Source: Apium graveolens (Eukaryota > Streptophyta > Magnoliopsida > Apiales > Apiaceae). Taken from it: 64,000 nt of DNA. The position numbers were made by a program, and so were the translations under genes. The stretch lies in assembly GCF_009905375.1 (NCBI RefSeq), contig NW_027420740.1, positions 1-64,000 on the forward strand, written 5' to 3'. Positions 45,513 through 57,426 of this stretch are shown here, piece by piece; position 1 is the first letter of the stretch, and every line of letters starts with the position of its first letter. A model generated the notes under the pieces. It worked only from the letters and a program-made list of their open reading frames with translations, made no database searches and was not told the DNA's origin.

Positions 45513-47060
45513 TTATATGGTATATTTTGGAATTAACTCTAAGTTCATCATATTCTTAAGAGCACCAAAGTTTAAGTGACCTAGTCTAGCATGCCATATA
45601 TCCGAGGATTCAACACAGTTAACAAAAGGAATAATATTATTATTCAAATTCCCCAAAACGTGTTCAACATTAATAACAAACAAAGCATTTGACAAGTAAC
45701 CCTTGCCAAAAAATGTACCAGTATGAATAAGAACTACTTTATTACACATGAAAGAAATTTCAAAACCTCTAGAAACTAAACAGCTTCCACTTATTATATT
45801 TCTACGCATGTCGGGAACATGATGCACTCTAGTTAGAGATAGTATACGTCCTGAAGGGAACTTCAGATCCATGTTTCCTATTCCAAGTAATTGAGCAGCA
45901 CTAGCATTCCCCATCTTCACAGTCAACCTATGACTCTGTTGATAAGATACAAATAAACTAATATCAGTACAAACATGCACATTAGCTCCAATATCTATCA
46001 ACCATTCATTTGACAGAGAGGTAGAAAATATTAAAGGGTTGTAGGATACATACCGGTCATCGTTGGTTTCAGAAGCCGAAGCCTCACCGACAACCATGTT
46101 CACTACGGGCCCACTTGCGGTTCCAAGCACAACATTCGCTTGCGCTACCACTTCGGTTTTCTTCGCTTTCTTCGTAGGGCAGTCCTTACTCCGGTGCCCA
46201 ACCTGCCCACAAGACCAATATGGTTTGTTTGCCTTGGGTTTCTTGGCCTTGTCCTTGTCACTCTTAGGTTTATTACTATTAACTTTCTTAGCAACAACCT
46301 TCATTTTCTGTCCTACAGTTGCTACGTTTACCTTCGAGGTACCGTGCTCAGTTGGCATCACATGTCCCCGTTTGGACTTGTGTTGTTCTTGGAGCGAGAT
46401 GTCCAGCATAAGGTTGGTCCAAGTGATCTCTCCTTTCTGTCTTTTTAGGGAGAGAGAGAACTATTCCCAAGACTTCGGGAGCTTCTCAATCACGCTCATA
46501 ACCTTGAACTTCTCAGGGAGATCCATTCCAGACTCCTTCAAAGCATGCACTATCATCTCGAACTCATGCACTTGCTCAGTCATGGACTTATTATCCACCA
46601 GCTTGAACTAAAGGAACCTTGCCACATAATACTTTTTCAGACATTGTGAGTCAGTATTATGTGTTTGGTCCAGCTTCACCCATAAGAGTTTTGCGGAGTA
46701 GGCATCAGAAGAATAAACATAAAAAAAAGTGTTTGTTAGAGCAGCCAAAATGGCCGCCCTAGCCACCCCATCCTTCTCAGCCCACTTCGCAAAAGCCTTA
46801 ACCGTTTCAGCCTTCTCTTGATCTACAACCAGTTTTTCTGCATATTCCACAACCGGCCATAAACCCTTTATAGTCAACCACAATTTCATCCTTTTCTGCC
46901 AGCGAGAAAAGCCGATGCCACCGTTGAATTTCTCCGGTAAACCGATTAATTCAACAGCTTGTGGAAAACTATAAGTGGTCAAATCTATGGCCCCAACAGT
47001 TGCACCACAAGAACCACCACCACCACCAACGGGAACCTCAGTTTCGCTAACCACTATTAC
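45513..47060 (-). pseudogene. Gag and protease of the second Copia family, degenerate
   Basis: The gag part has LPEKFNGGIGFSRWQKRM and stops at 46608 and about 46461. The zinc knuckle reads YWSCGQVGHRSKDC, so its first Cys is a Tyr. The protease motif reads WLIDIGANVHVC, where DTG/DSG is required. The frame stays open upstream through the leader into the LTR, so no clear start codon is visible. The GAG-pre-integrase segment IWHARLGHLNFGAL is near 45570. Confidence 0.88.
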
Positions 47061-47095
47061 GCTAAATAATATATAACGAACTATCTCTTCAAGAA

Positions 47096-48254
47096 TGTTG
47101 GAAATAATATTAACTATTACAACAACATGGAGGCAATTATATATTGAATTTAGCAAGGTAAGGCCAAGATAATAGTTAACAAAATAAAACATGTAGGTAA
47201 ACAACATGCAAGTCAGAAACTGTAAGATCAAAGAAAAACAAGAGTGCGTACCAGAAACCACAGCTTTAACACTTAAAGAAAGAACAAAAAGCGGTGATGT
47301 GCAACTGGTAAAATGCAGAAAGTAATGAAACAGCCGAGTCGCCAGGCCTTGCTCGAAGTCCTGACTGCTCTTGAAGAGATAGTTTCCCCCACCTGGCTGC
47401 GTTGGGATGCTATGCAACAACTCCTCCAGGATAAAACAACTCCGAGCTTTGAGTTTACAGCACCTCGAAAGCTCGACCTCGAATGGAACCTCACTTCACC
47501 GGAAAACCACTATCTGAATATGGGAGAGCAGAGAGAATATAGAGGAGAAGAAGAATGTAGGGTGTGGTGCAAAAAACTCAGAACCTTAGTCCTCTATTTA
47601 TAGTAGAGACTAAATGAAACTGCCACCCCATTTAATATCAGAATTAAACTGTACAAATAATACATAAATCAAAACTGATAATTTGAATTTAAAATAAAAA
47701 TTGTAATAGCTTATTCATTATTTCTCACATTATTTCAGATTTAATTTGAATATATATTAGTTACAGAGTTATTTGTCAAATGACCATGTTCAATGAATCT
47801 GACTAAGCCCACTTTCAAAGTGACTTAGCCCAATTCAGAAACAGAACACAACCCAACAGTTATAACCCAGTTCTAATTAAAATATTAAATCACACAAATA
47901 AATAAAATCCTGGGCCGGGCGCGCACGCGTGTGTGTGCGCGTGAAGCACACAAGAACACAATGCACCATCACACACCTTAGTAGTTGTACACTACCCATG
48001 TGTGTGATACTATATAAAGCCAATACCACCTTTATTTATTTTCAATGTGGGACAAAACATATTCTCTTTTTTCAAGCTCTTTCGAGCCACTAAGTTTAAC
48101 TCTAATTCTCTATGGATTTCATTAAGAATTTTTTTTAAAATCATACATGAAAGTTTAAGTTCACATATCATGGAACAACTTCCAATCATTAGATTTAAGG
48201 ATTATCATCAAGAACATAATAAAAATATGATCTAAAATCCAATTTTTTCTAACA
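47096..48254 (-). repeat. 5' LTR of the second Copia family
   Basis: 1159 bp, plus-strand ends TGTTGGAAATAAT and TTTTTTCTAACA. Followed by target duplication GTTTT. The expected tRNA-Met primer-binding site is not found just inside it; the minus strand there reads TTCTTGAAGAGATAG. Confidence 0.9.
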
Positions 48255-48259
48255 GTTTT

Positions 48260-50800
48260 AGAACCTGCTAATGTATTTGGAATTTTGTCACTTGTGAATG
48301 ATAAACCAGCATATGAGGTGTTTCGATGCACCACGGGAATGAGAATCGGAAATTTGAATGGAGGGTATAGGAATGGGAGTTAACGGGAATGAGAATGAAA
48401 TGAAAACCCAAGGGGTATGATGAGTTTGATTTACCCACCAAGAGGGAATGAAGTTCCCATTCCCCACCACTAAATTGGTAATCCAAGCACTATTATTTGA
48501 GTTTAAGGTTCCGATTCCCGTTAACCGGACATATTAACCATCAACCAAACACTCCCATAATATAGTTCATGTACACTTGAGATATCAATATTTGCAGTTT
48601 TGCACTATACACTTGACTTATCGATGTGATTTCTTAGTGCAGATAATATAGTCGAGCTGCTCTTTAGTGTATTATAAACTTGATTTGTGATCGTGAAATA
48701 ATTCGGTGAAAATGTTTATAAATGATAATTTTGAGTCAAATTTTAGACGTGTTCTTAATCTAATTTTCGAAAACTAGCAAGTAGTGTTTGTTCCTTACTA
48801 TGAGATATATACTTTCATGTTTCGATCTAATATATTTTATTAGGGTAATTCATAAAGAAATGAGAGCAAACTTGTTTATTTATATAAGTATTATTTTAGT
48901 TGACGAATGAATTGTTAATTCTAAGCTCGATATATGAGTGTAGGCTGAGAACATGAGTTAAAAAGACTACTCTTTATCCTTCGACCCTGAGTACCACATC
49001 GAGCATTTAGGAAAAAAAAATGTAATGTATTTAACCCGCTAAATAAATTTCGTTTGTATGAGTTTTTTGAAATATGTCTAAAAACAAATTCGTAGGTATG
49101 GTTCATAGTTGAAATTATAAGCACGACAAGTGATATCAAAATTAAAGGTTTGAAGTTGGATCTTGGCATTGATGGTTTGCGGGCGTTGATGGGGTTGCGG
49201 GTTGTGCTGGTGCAAGATACATGGGATATATGATTTTGGATTTCGAGGATAATTTTAGGATGGTGTCAACGAAAATATTATTTGAAGTGTAGATAAAATA
49301 AATTGTACATAAGCAACCAAATAAACTCTATCATTATGACTTATGAGTCGTTTGGGGAATGTGCTAAAATAAATTTATGCAAATTCGAGAGAAAAATATC
49401 TAAAAATATTCAAATATAAGGAGCGTTGACCCAAAATACCAATATGTGAGAGATCCGACTCAGAATACAGGCGAGATATGTTTATTTAAAAGATAAGCAT
49501 GCGGGACATGCGTATCTCGTGATGCACACTTTGAATACGTATCTCTTTCTAATCGATATTTTCTTCCCCCAATCTTTACTTTACGCCATGCCGAATCCCC
49601 TATAGTCATAAGGCATGGAATTAGAACAATGATCATTTTTTATATATCCGAAAATTGTTGATTTTTTTTTCGAGATGGGCATACAGGACTTTTAACCCAA
49701 ACTCAACCCAAAAATGATCTTTATTATGCTATTATACTTTTGTAAATTTTAAAATTTGCTCAGCCAAAGAAAATTATTCAATATCTTATAATATTTTTCA
49801 TGACTTTATTGCTACATAAATTAAATTAACTTGTCCCGCCAGATAAGAATATGATCTCTATGTTGAATTGATTTCATACGGGTCGAACTTTATCCAATTT
49901 TTTTAAAAAATAGATGTGATCGGGTTGTTTCGAAAATCGAATCAAATCTAATTTTTCTTAAAATATAAGTCTCGTTTTAGACCTACATGTCAGGTCAAAT
50001 CGGTTCGACGTGACCTTTTTATCTTGCCGTTTTCTTTAGATATTGATATTATTTTATATCTTGTACCTCAATCAAGTATATTTTGTTCCTCAATCTATAT
50101 GAGCAGTCCAAACAAAAAAATATTGAATTATTCAAAGGAGTAAGTTAGATATCGAAATAAATAATGCTCCTCATTCAATTATTCTCATTTATTAATATTA
50201 AATAAACTATAACGACTGTTATCTACTGTACTAAATCTATAATCAAACGTAACTTCCGTTTTTAATAAATCAATGTATCTTGTTCCGCTTTTTAAAACCA
50301 GATTTTATTTGGACTTCTCTAATTTCGAATTTTTCAAGCCTCATACCAGAATGATTCTTAAAAAAATGGCGGTTAATATAAGACTCGCGGGTAGGGTCGA
50401 ACTTAGTCGAATTGGATCGAATTTCAGGTTTCGCATTTTTTAACCTCCCCGAGAAAAACTAGCTTATAATCACGTGACACAATTTTTTTTATCAATATTT
50501 ATCATCTTTTACTAATATTTTAACAAATATAAAGTGAAAGAAATTCTAGTGTACATGACAAATCTTTATTTTAATCAATATTCAATATACAAATAATAAA
50601 TTTAAATAAGAAACATCTTGAGTACGGTTGAATAACGGTGATTATGAGTTTATCCTCTTTCGTCTCATCGTCTCAGGTCCCGTCATTCGGAGAACTTCTG
50701 AGAACATAAACTTATTTACACGGTTATAAGCCACGTCTTAAAAATTAATTACCGCCGGTTTAACCGGGCTCTATGCTTTTTACAAATTACCGCCGCTCCC
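48260..50800. other. Intergenic region with a possible small MITE
   Basis: No gene seen. At about 48330-48560 there is G/A-rich DNA (GGGAATGAGAATG words) with a weak inverted pair (GTTAACGGGAATG near 48378 and GATTCCCGTTAAC near 48516), which suggests a degraded hAT-type MITE. The rest is AT-rich without recognisable features. Confidence 0.45.
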
Positions 50801-50806
50801 AAACCC

Positions 50807-50814
50807 TTTATATA
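50807..50814 (+). promoter_or_regulatory. TATA box of the SR-protein gene
   Basis: TTTATATA, about 30 bp before a pyrimidine-rich probable start region (ACACCTCTCTACCC). A likely 5' UTR exon ends at 50898 (TTTTCAG, then GTATCA) and a 5' UTR intron runs to the AG at 51639-51640. Confidence 0.55.
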
Positions 50815-51650
50815 CACTGTCAACACACACCTCTCTACCCTAAATCTCGGCCGCCTCTTATTTAATCTCGACGAACAAAAATTTAATCTCGTTTTCAGGT
50901 ATCAACTCTTTCTCGCACCACCAGATCTGTTAATTCATTATGTATCTTCACAATTGTTCATAATATTCAACTATTTTTTCTCAATTTTAAGTTGTTTGCT
51001 GCACGATATATGTCACGCACTCAAATTTAATTTGTATTGATTTGTGTAATTCGTGTTACTTATAATTTGTAAGCTAAGTGTTGTAACGGGATTATAATAA
51101 ACGTAAAGAAAATAACACAAATAAGCGGAAGAGAAAAGTTTTATTGATTTCGAGGATACAGATTATAGTTTATACCGATTCAAGGCGTATTCTAACACTA
51201 AGCACTAGATGCAATTGTTGTTTCTGATGCTGTAATGGTACTGTTAGTCGTGCTAATTATTTTTTTAGTCTAGTTTAAACAAATTATATACAAATCGGAT
51301 TTGTGATCTGCGCTCAGTTATTGTTAAAACTTAGAACGAGGTAATATTTTGGATATTAGGAGTTGCGTGAACTGTTCAGTTAAATTAACGTAGTAAGTCG
51401 TTGTCAACACCGGTTAGTTTCGGTTTCCTCGGATTTATGTTATGAATTTGAATATGATTGTGTTTATTGGAAGCTTGCAGTATGTATGATTTCGGGTAAA
51501 GTTGTTATAATGTTTGAATTTTACTTGAAATTGATTTGTTTCGGTGAATCTTTATATGAATTGTATTGTTTGTTTCGTATTTGAATTTTTTTAGAAGGTT
51601 TTTCTTATTTTATTTGTAATTCTGATGGACAAATTTGCAGATTATAAGAT

Positions 51651-54517
51651 ATGAGGGGACGTAGTTACAGTCCTTCACCGCCCCCAAGGGGATATGGCAG
51701 AAGAGGAAGGAGTCCCAGTCCTAGGGGTAGGTACAATGGTGGTGGCGGTGGTGGTGGTCGTAGTAGAGATCTTCCCACCAGTCTTTTAGTCCGCAACCTG
51801 AGGCATGACTGTAGGTAATATCTTATATACCCACTCAGTTCCTTGTTCTATTTAATTTACAGTTTTAATCATTGAGTTCCGCACTTTGGTGATCATATTT
51901 CCTTCTTATTCGTAGTCTATACATTATCAATTATGTGATTGAATTCTTTTGTGTTCACTTCTCCGCCGTGTTGCTTATACATCTTTGTTGTTATGTATAT
52001 TAGGGCTGAAGATCTTCGAAGGCCTTTTGAACAGTTTGGCAATCTCAAGGACATCTATTTGCCAAGGGACTATTATAGTGGGTGAGACAAATTGCATGGA
52101 GATTGAGATTTAAATTTTCTGGGCTATATCACTGTGTTTCCCTTGCTCTCTTTTCTAAGATTTACTCCATTTAATTGGTTGCTTTTCCTTTTTATTTGAA
52201 TGTTTATATGAATTTGGGTTTCTTAATTAAGGCTGTTGAGATTTAACAGTGAATCAAAAGATATGAAGACTTCAATCAAGTAGTAAGAGTTGACACATTC
52301 AAGTAGTAAGAGTTCTGTTGACATCAAGTAGTAAGAGTTCTGTTCCAGGTGATTTATAAGATAAGTGAAGATGGGAACGAAATTGGGTTTGATTACATTT
52401 TGAAGATATCAAGTCTTGAAGAATTTCAAGTCATTTAATACTGACACTTGCAAGGTCAGCAGCAATATGCTTGCTTTATGTGCTTATCATGGGCCTGCCA
52501 TATTAGTGTCGTTCTTTTTAGCAAACTTTATATTCTGAGATTGTTCGGAAATATGAATGCATTAGAGTGTCATTTTTACTAGAATGTATATGGGATTAAA
52601 CAACTCTTTAGCTGCCCCTGTATGACGATCTGATAACATATATAATTTTAGAAAACACATTTGGAAGGTACCTCTTCTGGCCTACATATGATTGAATTTT
52701 TATATTTTTAAATAGCCCCTAAGGTTTATGGTCTTGTTTGGATGCTGTCAGATTATTACCCTTGCTTACCTCATAGAGCAGTCTTATCTTTGATTACTTC
52801 ATAGAGCAGTCTTATCTTTGATTACTTCGTAGAGCAGTCTAATTTTTTTTATTTATCATCAATCATAGGGAACCACGAGGATTTGGTTTTGTGCAATTTG
52901 TAGATCCTGCTGATGCTCAAGAAGCTAAATATCAGATGGATGGTCAGGTTCTTCTTGGTCGGCAGCTTACTGTCGTATTTGCTGAGGAGAACAGGAAGAA
53001 ACCAACTGATATGAGGCACAGGGAACACAGGTAGTTCTGGATTTTAACATTAATGTTTTGTTGGAAATCCTTGTTATTAATTATTAATAATATTTTGTAT
53101 GTCTCATTCATAGCTTGTAAAGATCTCTAGATTGGATGGGGTGAAAAATTTCAGGGACTTGAAAATTAATTTATCTGGCCAGATGTGTGAACTTTTGTTA
53201 GTGCAGTTACCGAGGAGAATTAACAATTAGACATAGTTATACACTACTTACTGTCTTGCTAGATCTCAGTTTATAATTATCGGATAGCTTGATGAAAATG
53301 CCAAACAACTACGGACTGCTTCTACGTTCCAATTTGCACCTCAAAACAGATTTTTACATAGCAAGATTTTTTTAAGTTAATTGCATATATATATTCTCCA
53401 AAATTTTACAGGGGCGGCCGATTTTCCGATAGACGCCGTTCACCTCCTCGTTACTCTCGTTCGCCATCTCCAGCTCCTCGCTATTCGGGATCACGATCTC
53501 GTGACTACTCACCACCTCAGAAGAGAAGGCAGTACTCAAGGTAAAATCTGAAAATGCTATTGTTGAAATGAGGATATTTATTTTTGGAATTGATATTGAG
53601 ATGTTTACCGTTTATCAACAACTTTATAAATTTAGTAAAATATTAATGATTTTGTATTTTTCTTTTGTTGTAAAGTCTTACAGAGTTCATAGCATAACTT
53701 TTTTGTTTGCGTTATTCCTCCCTCCCTCCCTCCCTCCCTCCCTTATAAAAAACATTACATATATAAATATATGCAAATATAATATATTTATTTTTGCCAA
53801 CCATTTCTGTTAAGTTTTGTTAGTTTGCTTTATGACATTTTTATTTATCCAAATTTGCAGTCATCTGCCTTTTTTAGTCTCCTTTTCTTTTTCGTGTTTC
53901 TTTTTTGTTTAAACTATCTGTTGTATTATTAGTTCTAAACTTTGTTAATATATTGCATCAAGTAAAATGATAAAGTAGCTCATAACTTTACTTTTGAGCT
54001 TCAGAGTTGGAGTTTATTTAGTAAAACTGGAACCTTATTAATCAGTTTCCTTGATCAGTTTTTTATTACTTAAATAATTATTTATTCAAATATGTTGTAG
54101 TCATTTTTGTCTTGTTTGTATTTTTGGTTCTCTGATTAGTTTTTAATAGGCACATGAAGATGCAATGTATCATTACAAATCAAGTTGCAATTCTCACTAG
54201 GCATACTTGTCCCGGCCTTTTTTTACTGGCTAATCATTTTTAGCCACTTTTATTGTTTTAACAGGTCTGTTTCACATGAAGAGAAGAGGTATAGTCGAGA
54301 AAGGTCATACTCGAGATCACCTGCAAGGGAGCACTCGCCGCTGCCCAATAATGGATCAAGGATCCGCAGTCGAAGTCCTGCAAGGAACACCAGCCAAAAT
54401 CCTCCAATGGTCTGTTCCCCATCTAGAGGTCAGAGTCCTAGCCGTAGCCGGAGCAGGAGTCCAGATCCCCAGCACTACTCTAGGGGACCTGCGAGGGATC
54501 GGTCACCCAGCCAGTGA
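51651..54517 (+). CDS. SCL30A/SCL33-like: SC35-like SR splicing factor (SCL30A/SCL33 type), 5 coding exons
   Basis: Predicted 261 residues. Nuclear splicing factor of the plant-specific SCL subfamily, which binds pre-mRNA and recruits spliceosome parts. Coding exons: 51651-51814, 52004-52081, 52869-53030, 53412-53540, 54265-54517 (786 bases, all phases join). It starts MRGRSYSPSPPPRGYGRRGR, the N-terminal charged extension of SCL proteins. One RRM follows with RNP2-like SLLVRNL and RNP1 RGFGFVQF, ending VVFAEENRKKPT. The C-terminal RS-rich tail spans the last two exons (RSRSRSPDPQ, ending RDRSPSQ). Length fits SCL30A. The long 786-bp intron in the RRM is where such genes are alternatively spliced. 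It looks intact. Confidence 0.96.
52250..52348 (+). promoter_or_regulatory. Candidate poison cassette exon in the SR gene intron
   Basis: A 99-base segment bounded by an AG acceptor (ATTTAACAG) and a GT donor (TTCCAG, then GTGATT). Inserted after exon 52004-52081 it gives an in-frame TAG at 52281-52283. It contains three copies of TCAAGTAGTAAGAGTT at about 23-25-bp spacing, each with TAG. Several GAAG words lie in and after it. Inference from splice signals only. Confidence 0.45.
53717..53742. repeat. (CTCC)n microsatellite
   Basis: About six CTCC units in an intron of the SR-protein gene. Confidence 0.9.
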
Positions 54518-55950
54518 GTTCTGTGATCGGTCCTGGCCCCTGGGATAGTATTATGCTCGGAAGCCAACTGAAATCTTCCCCCAAAACTATTCATAACATC
54601 ACTCTAGCTGCAGTATGGATCTGTTTGCGAAGTTGGATGGTTGTAATCTTATAAACTAGGATGCTTATATGTGTGTGACCAATCTAAACTTCTGTGTTCG
54701 AACTAGTTTCATTTTTTTCGTGGAACTTTAGAACTATTATGTAGTTCAAATTTGCCGTAGGTATATGATGTTATGAATGTCGGATTGGATTTGATTTGCT
54801 TGATTAACATGTCGAATGTGGTCTCGATATGTCTGTATCCTGCCTGTACTAATACCAGGCTGCTGGTAGGTTAGTACGGATTCTTGTGGTTAATATCGGA
54901 TATAGTTCATATGCATATTATCTGATTTTAATCCATTAGATCAGGAATTTTTTAAATTACTTGGGATGTATTTTGTATATCGCGCCAAAGTCTTTTAATT
55001 ACTAAAAAAAAGAATATTTTAAGATTGCCGGTTATTACTTTCAACTTGTATTGTTTTTGCTTACAAAATTTCAATCTCTATTTTTTTAATACATATCAAT
55101 AAAATATAGAAAATGACTAACATACAAATTTTTGTAGGTTTATGAAATATGTGGCCCTAAATATCAATCTGACACTTTACTCCATTTAGGGTCAATTGAA
55201 ATTTTAGTGGGTATTTTGGACTATAATTATTAAAATATGATTATTTAGGGACTTAACTCTCAATAATATTATTTATTTATTTATTTATTTATTTATATAA
55301 TTCAATAAATCCACTGTGTATTTATTTATTTATGTATTAAACTGACTTTGAACTTATTTTTAATTTCTCATACAAAGAGCTCAAATTCAGTGATCTAAAA
55401 TTTCTTGATTTTTTGGAAAATACCCGATTAATCCTTAAAAAATATTTGGCCGATTTAATTTTTAAAATCCGATAATTATTTATAAATATATTTTGAATTG
55501 TATATATAAATAAGGTAAACATATTATATATTATTAAAATATTTAAATATATATAATTTTTGTTCCAATTAATACCGATTAATTCCTAATTAGTATTTAA
55601 ATCAATTATTACCGATTACCAATTTTTACGCCCAAAACTTCTTAAATCAGGCATATATGTAGAATTTTGGTAAAAGTGTATTTAACGGAAATCGTGGAAA
55701 GAAAAATTGGGACGGAGGGAGTAATAAAAAAAAGAGGAGGGCAAGGAGGGCGGTTTGGTCGGTTTGGATTGGGCTGTTTCGGTCGGTTTGGATTGGTCAG
55801 TTTGAAAAACCGATTTTTTTCGGTTTGGTTTTGGTTTTTACCTCCAAACCGACAGATTTAACCGAACCGAACCGTCCAAGCACGAGTGGACAAAAAAATG
55901 GGCACGGAGCAGGCAGTAAGTAATAAAAAAAAGGGAGGAGGGCGAGGTGT
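54518..55950. other. Intergenic region with simple repeats and TE fragments
   Basis: 3' UTR of the SR gene, then AT-rich DNA with a (TTTA)n tract at 55268-55296, a lone Stowaway-like end GGGACGGAGGGAGTA near 55709-55724, and a stretch rich in CGGTTTGG and its complement (55750-55875) like hAT subterminal repeats. No gene seen. Confidence 0.5.
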
Positions 55951-56299
55951 GGCAGTGACAGTGGAGCTGGTTGTGAGAGTGATGCCGCTGTTGCTGCTGC
56001 TTTAATAAAGCTGATCCACTATCTTCTATTTATTCTACTACAGGTAATATCATTTTATTCTACGCCATTTCCTCTTTCATTACTTACATTCATTTTCGTT
56101 CCTTTACATTATCCACCTGTAATTCATCTTCTTTCATCTCCTCTCCTGCATCACTTGTTTCCAATTCGTTTGCTTCTGTTCTTCCGAGTTTTCGAGATTT
56201 TCGGGTTTTTTTTGTTTGAATTAATTGATTTATATTGCAGATACTCGCTTAATTTTTGATTTTATGTGAATAAACCTTGTTGTTAGACTGTTTTGTTAG

Positions 56300-56900
56300 A
56301 TTTTACTTGGTTACGAAGTTATAGAGATATCTCGTTAGTATTGGTTGTAATTCTTTGTTATTTTACGGATTTGTTATGTGTTTTGCAAGTAATGATAGGA
56401 TATCTCTTAGTAATGGTTGTAATCCTTCCGAATTTTACGGATTCATTATGTGATTTGCAAGTTATAGGATGTCTCTTAGTACAAGTTATAGGATGTCTCT
56501 TAGTAATGGTTGTAATCCTGTGTTATTTTACGGACTTATTATGTGATGTGCAAGTTATAGGATTGCTCTCCTAGTAATGTTTGTAATTCTTCGGGATTTC
56601 TTATGTTTTATACAAGTTATGGAATATCTCTTAGTAATGGCTGTAATCCTTTATTATTTTACGGATTTATTAAGTGTTTTTCAAGTTATTGGATTTCTCT
56701 TAGTAATGGTTGTAATCCTGTGTTATTTTACGATTCATTATGTGATTTGCAAGTTATAGGATGTCTCTCAGTAATGGTTGTAATCCTGTGTTATTTTACA
56801 AACTTGTTATGTTGTGCACGTTGTAGGATGTCTCTTATTAATGGTTGTAATCCTTCATTATTTTACGGATTTTTTTTGTGTTTTGCTGATTACCTGTTAT
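56300..56900. repeat. Minisatellite of about 70 bp in the 5' intron of the TIGR01589 gene
   Basis: Eight or so units built on TCTCTTAGTAATGGTTGTAA and TTATTTTACGGATT, with TTGCAAGTTATAGGAT linking them. One partial unit lies near 56461-56489. Units vary by small indels, so they give chance overlapping ORFs. It lies between a likely 5' UTR exon ending near 56042 (TACTACAG then GTAATA) and the first coding exon. Confidence 0.88.
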
Positions 56901-57426
56901 GCTTTTATCTTACTTAGGAGTTAGGAGTAGGCCGAAGGTTTCTTAAATTGTGTGCATGAAATCATTAACCTTGTTAGATACTTATTAAAGATTTTTATTA
57001 TACAGTTTTGCTTAATTTTTTTGGTAGTTGAGATATCTTTGTGATACTATATATGTTGTTCAGAACCAACTGGAATATGGTTCGATGTTTTATCATTATT
57101 CGTCTGTCGGATAATTAAATCTTCTAGTCATGATGAAGATCTCTTATATGATTTTTTATAGTTGAGCAAATTTTTCTAATCACGGGTCTACTGTATGTTT
57201 CATGTGGATTGGATATGTGCTTTCTTGCCTTAAAGCTTCTCTTAGTAGCTGATGTGGTAGCTTCTTAAATTTATCGGCAAGTGGTATACATCATCACATT
57301 TTTTGAATTTATTGGCAGGCGGTATACAGCGTCACATGATATATAACTTTTGGCGGGCAGCACATTATTTCTAAGATTGGAAGCACGCTTTTTTGAGGCA
57401 TTTTTAAAATTTTGAATTCTTATAAA

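Larger units (their letters stand above)
39702..48254 (-). mobile_element. Decayed Copia LTR retrotransposon, second family
   Basis: The LTRs at 39702-40914 and 47096-48254 run TGTTAG...CCAACA on the minus strand. Both are flanked by GTTTT (39697-39701 and 48255-48259), the 5-bp target duplication. Internal order on the minus strand is gag, protease, integrase, RT, RNase H, then polypurine tract GTGGGGGAT (40915-40923). A foreign 1.5-kb insertion lies after pol. At least six in-frame stops and lost active-site residues show it is dead. The LTRs differ visibly and in length (1213 against 1159 bp), so it is older than the Sire-like copy. It lies 240 bp past the PHO1-like stop codon. Confidence 0.92.

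Noticed and set aside
46063..46611. 182-codon plus-strand ORF opposite the gag of the second Copia
   Set aside because: Shadow of the degenerate gag frame on the other strand.
56293..56917. ORFs rich in VMVVILCYFT
   Set aside because: They arise from the repeating 70-bp minisatellite and have no start context or homology.
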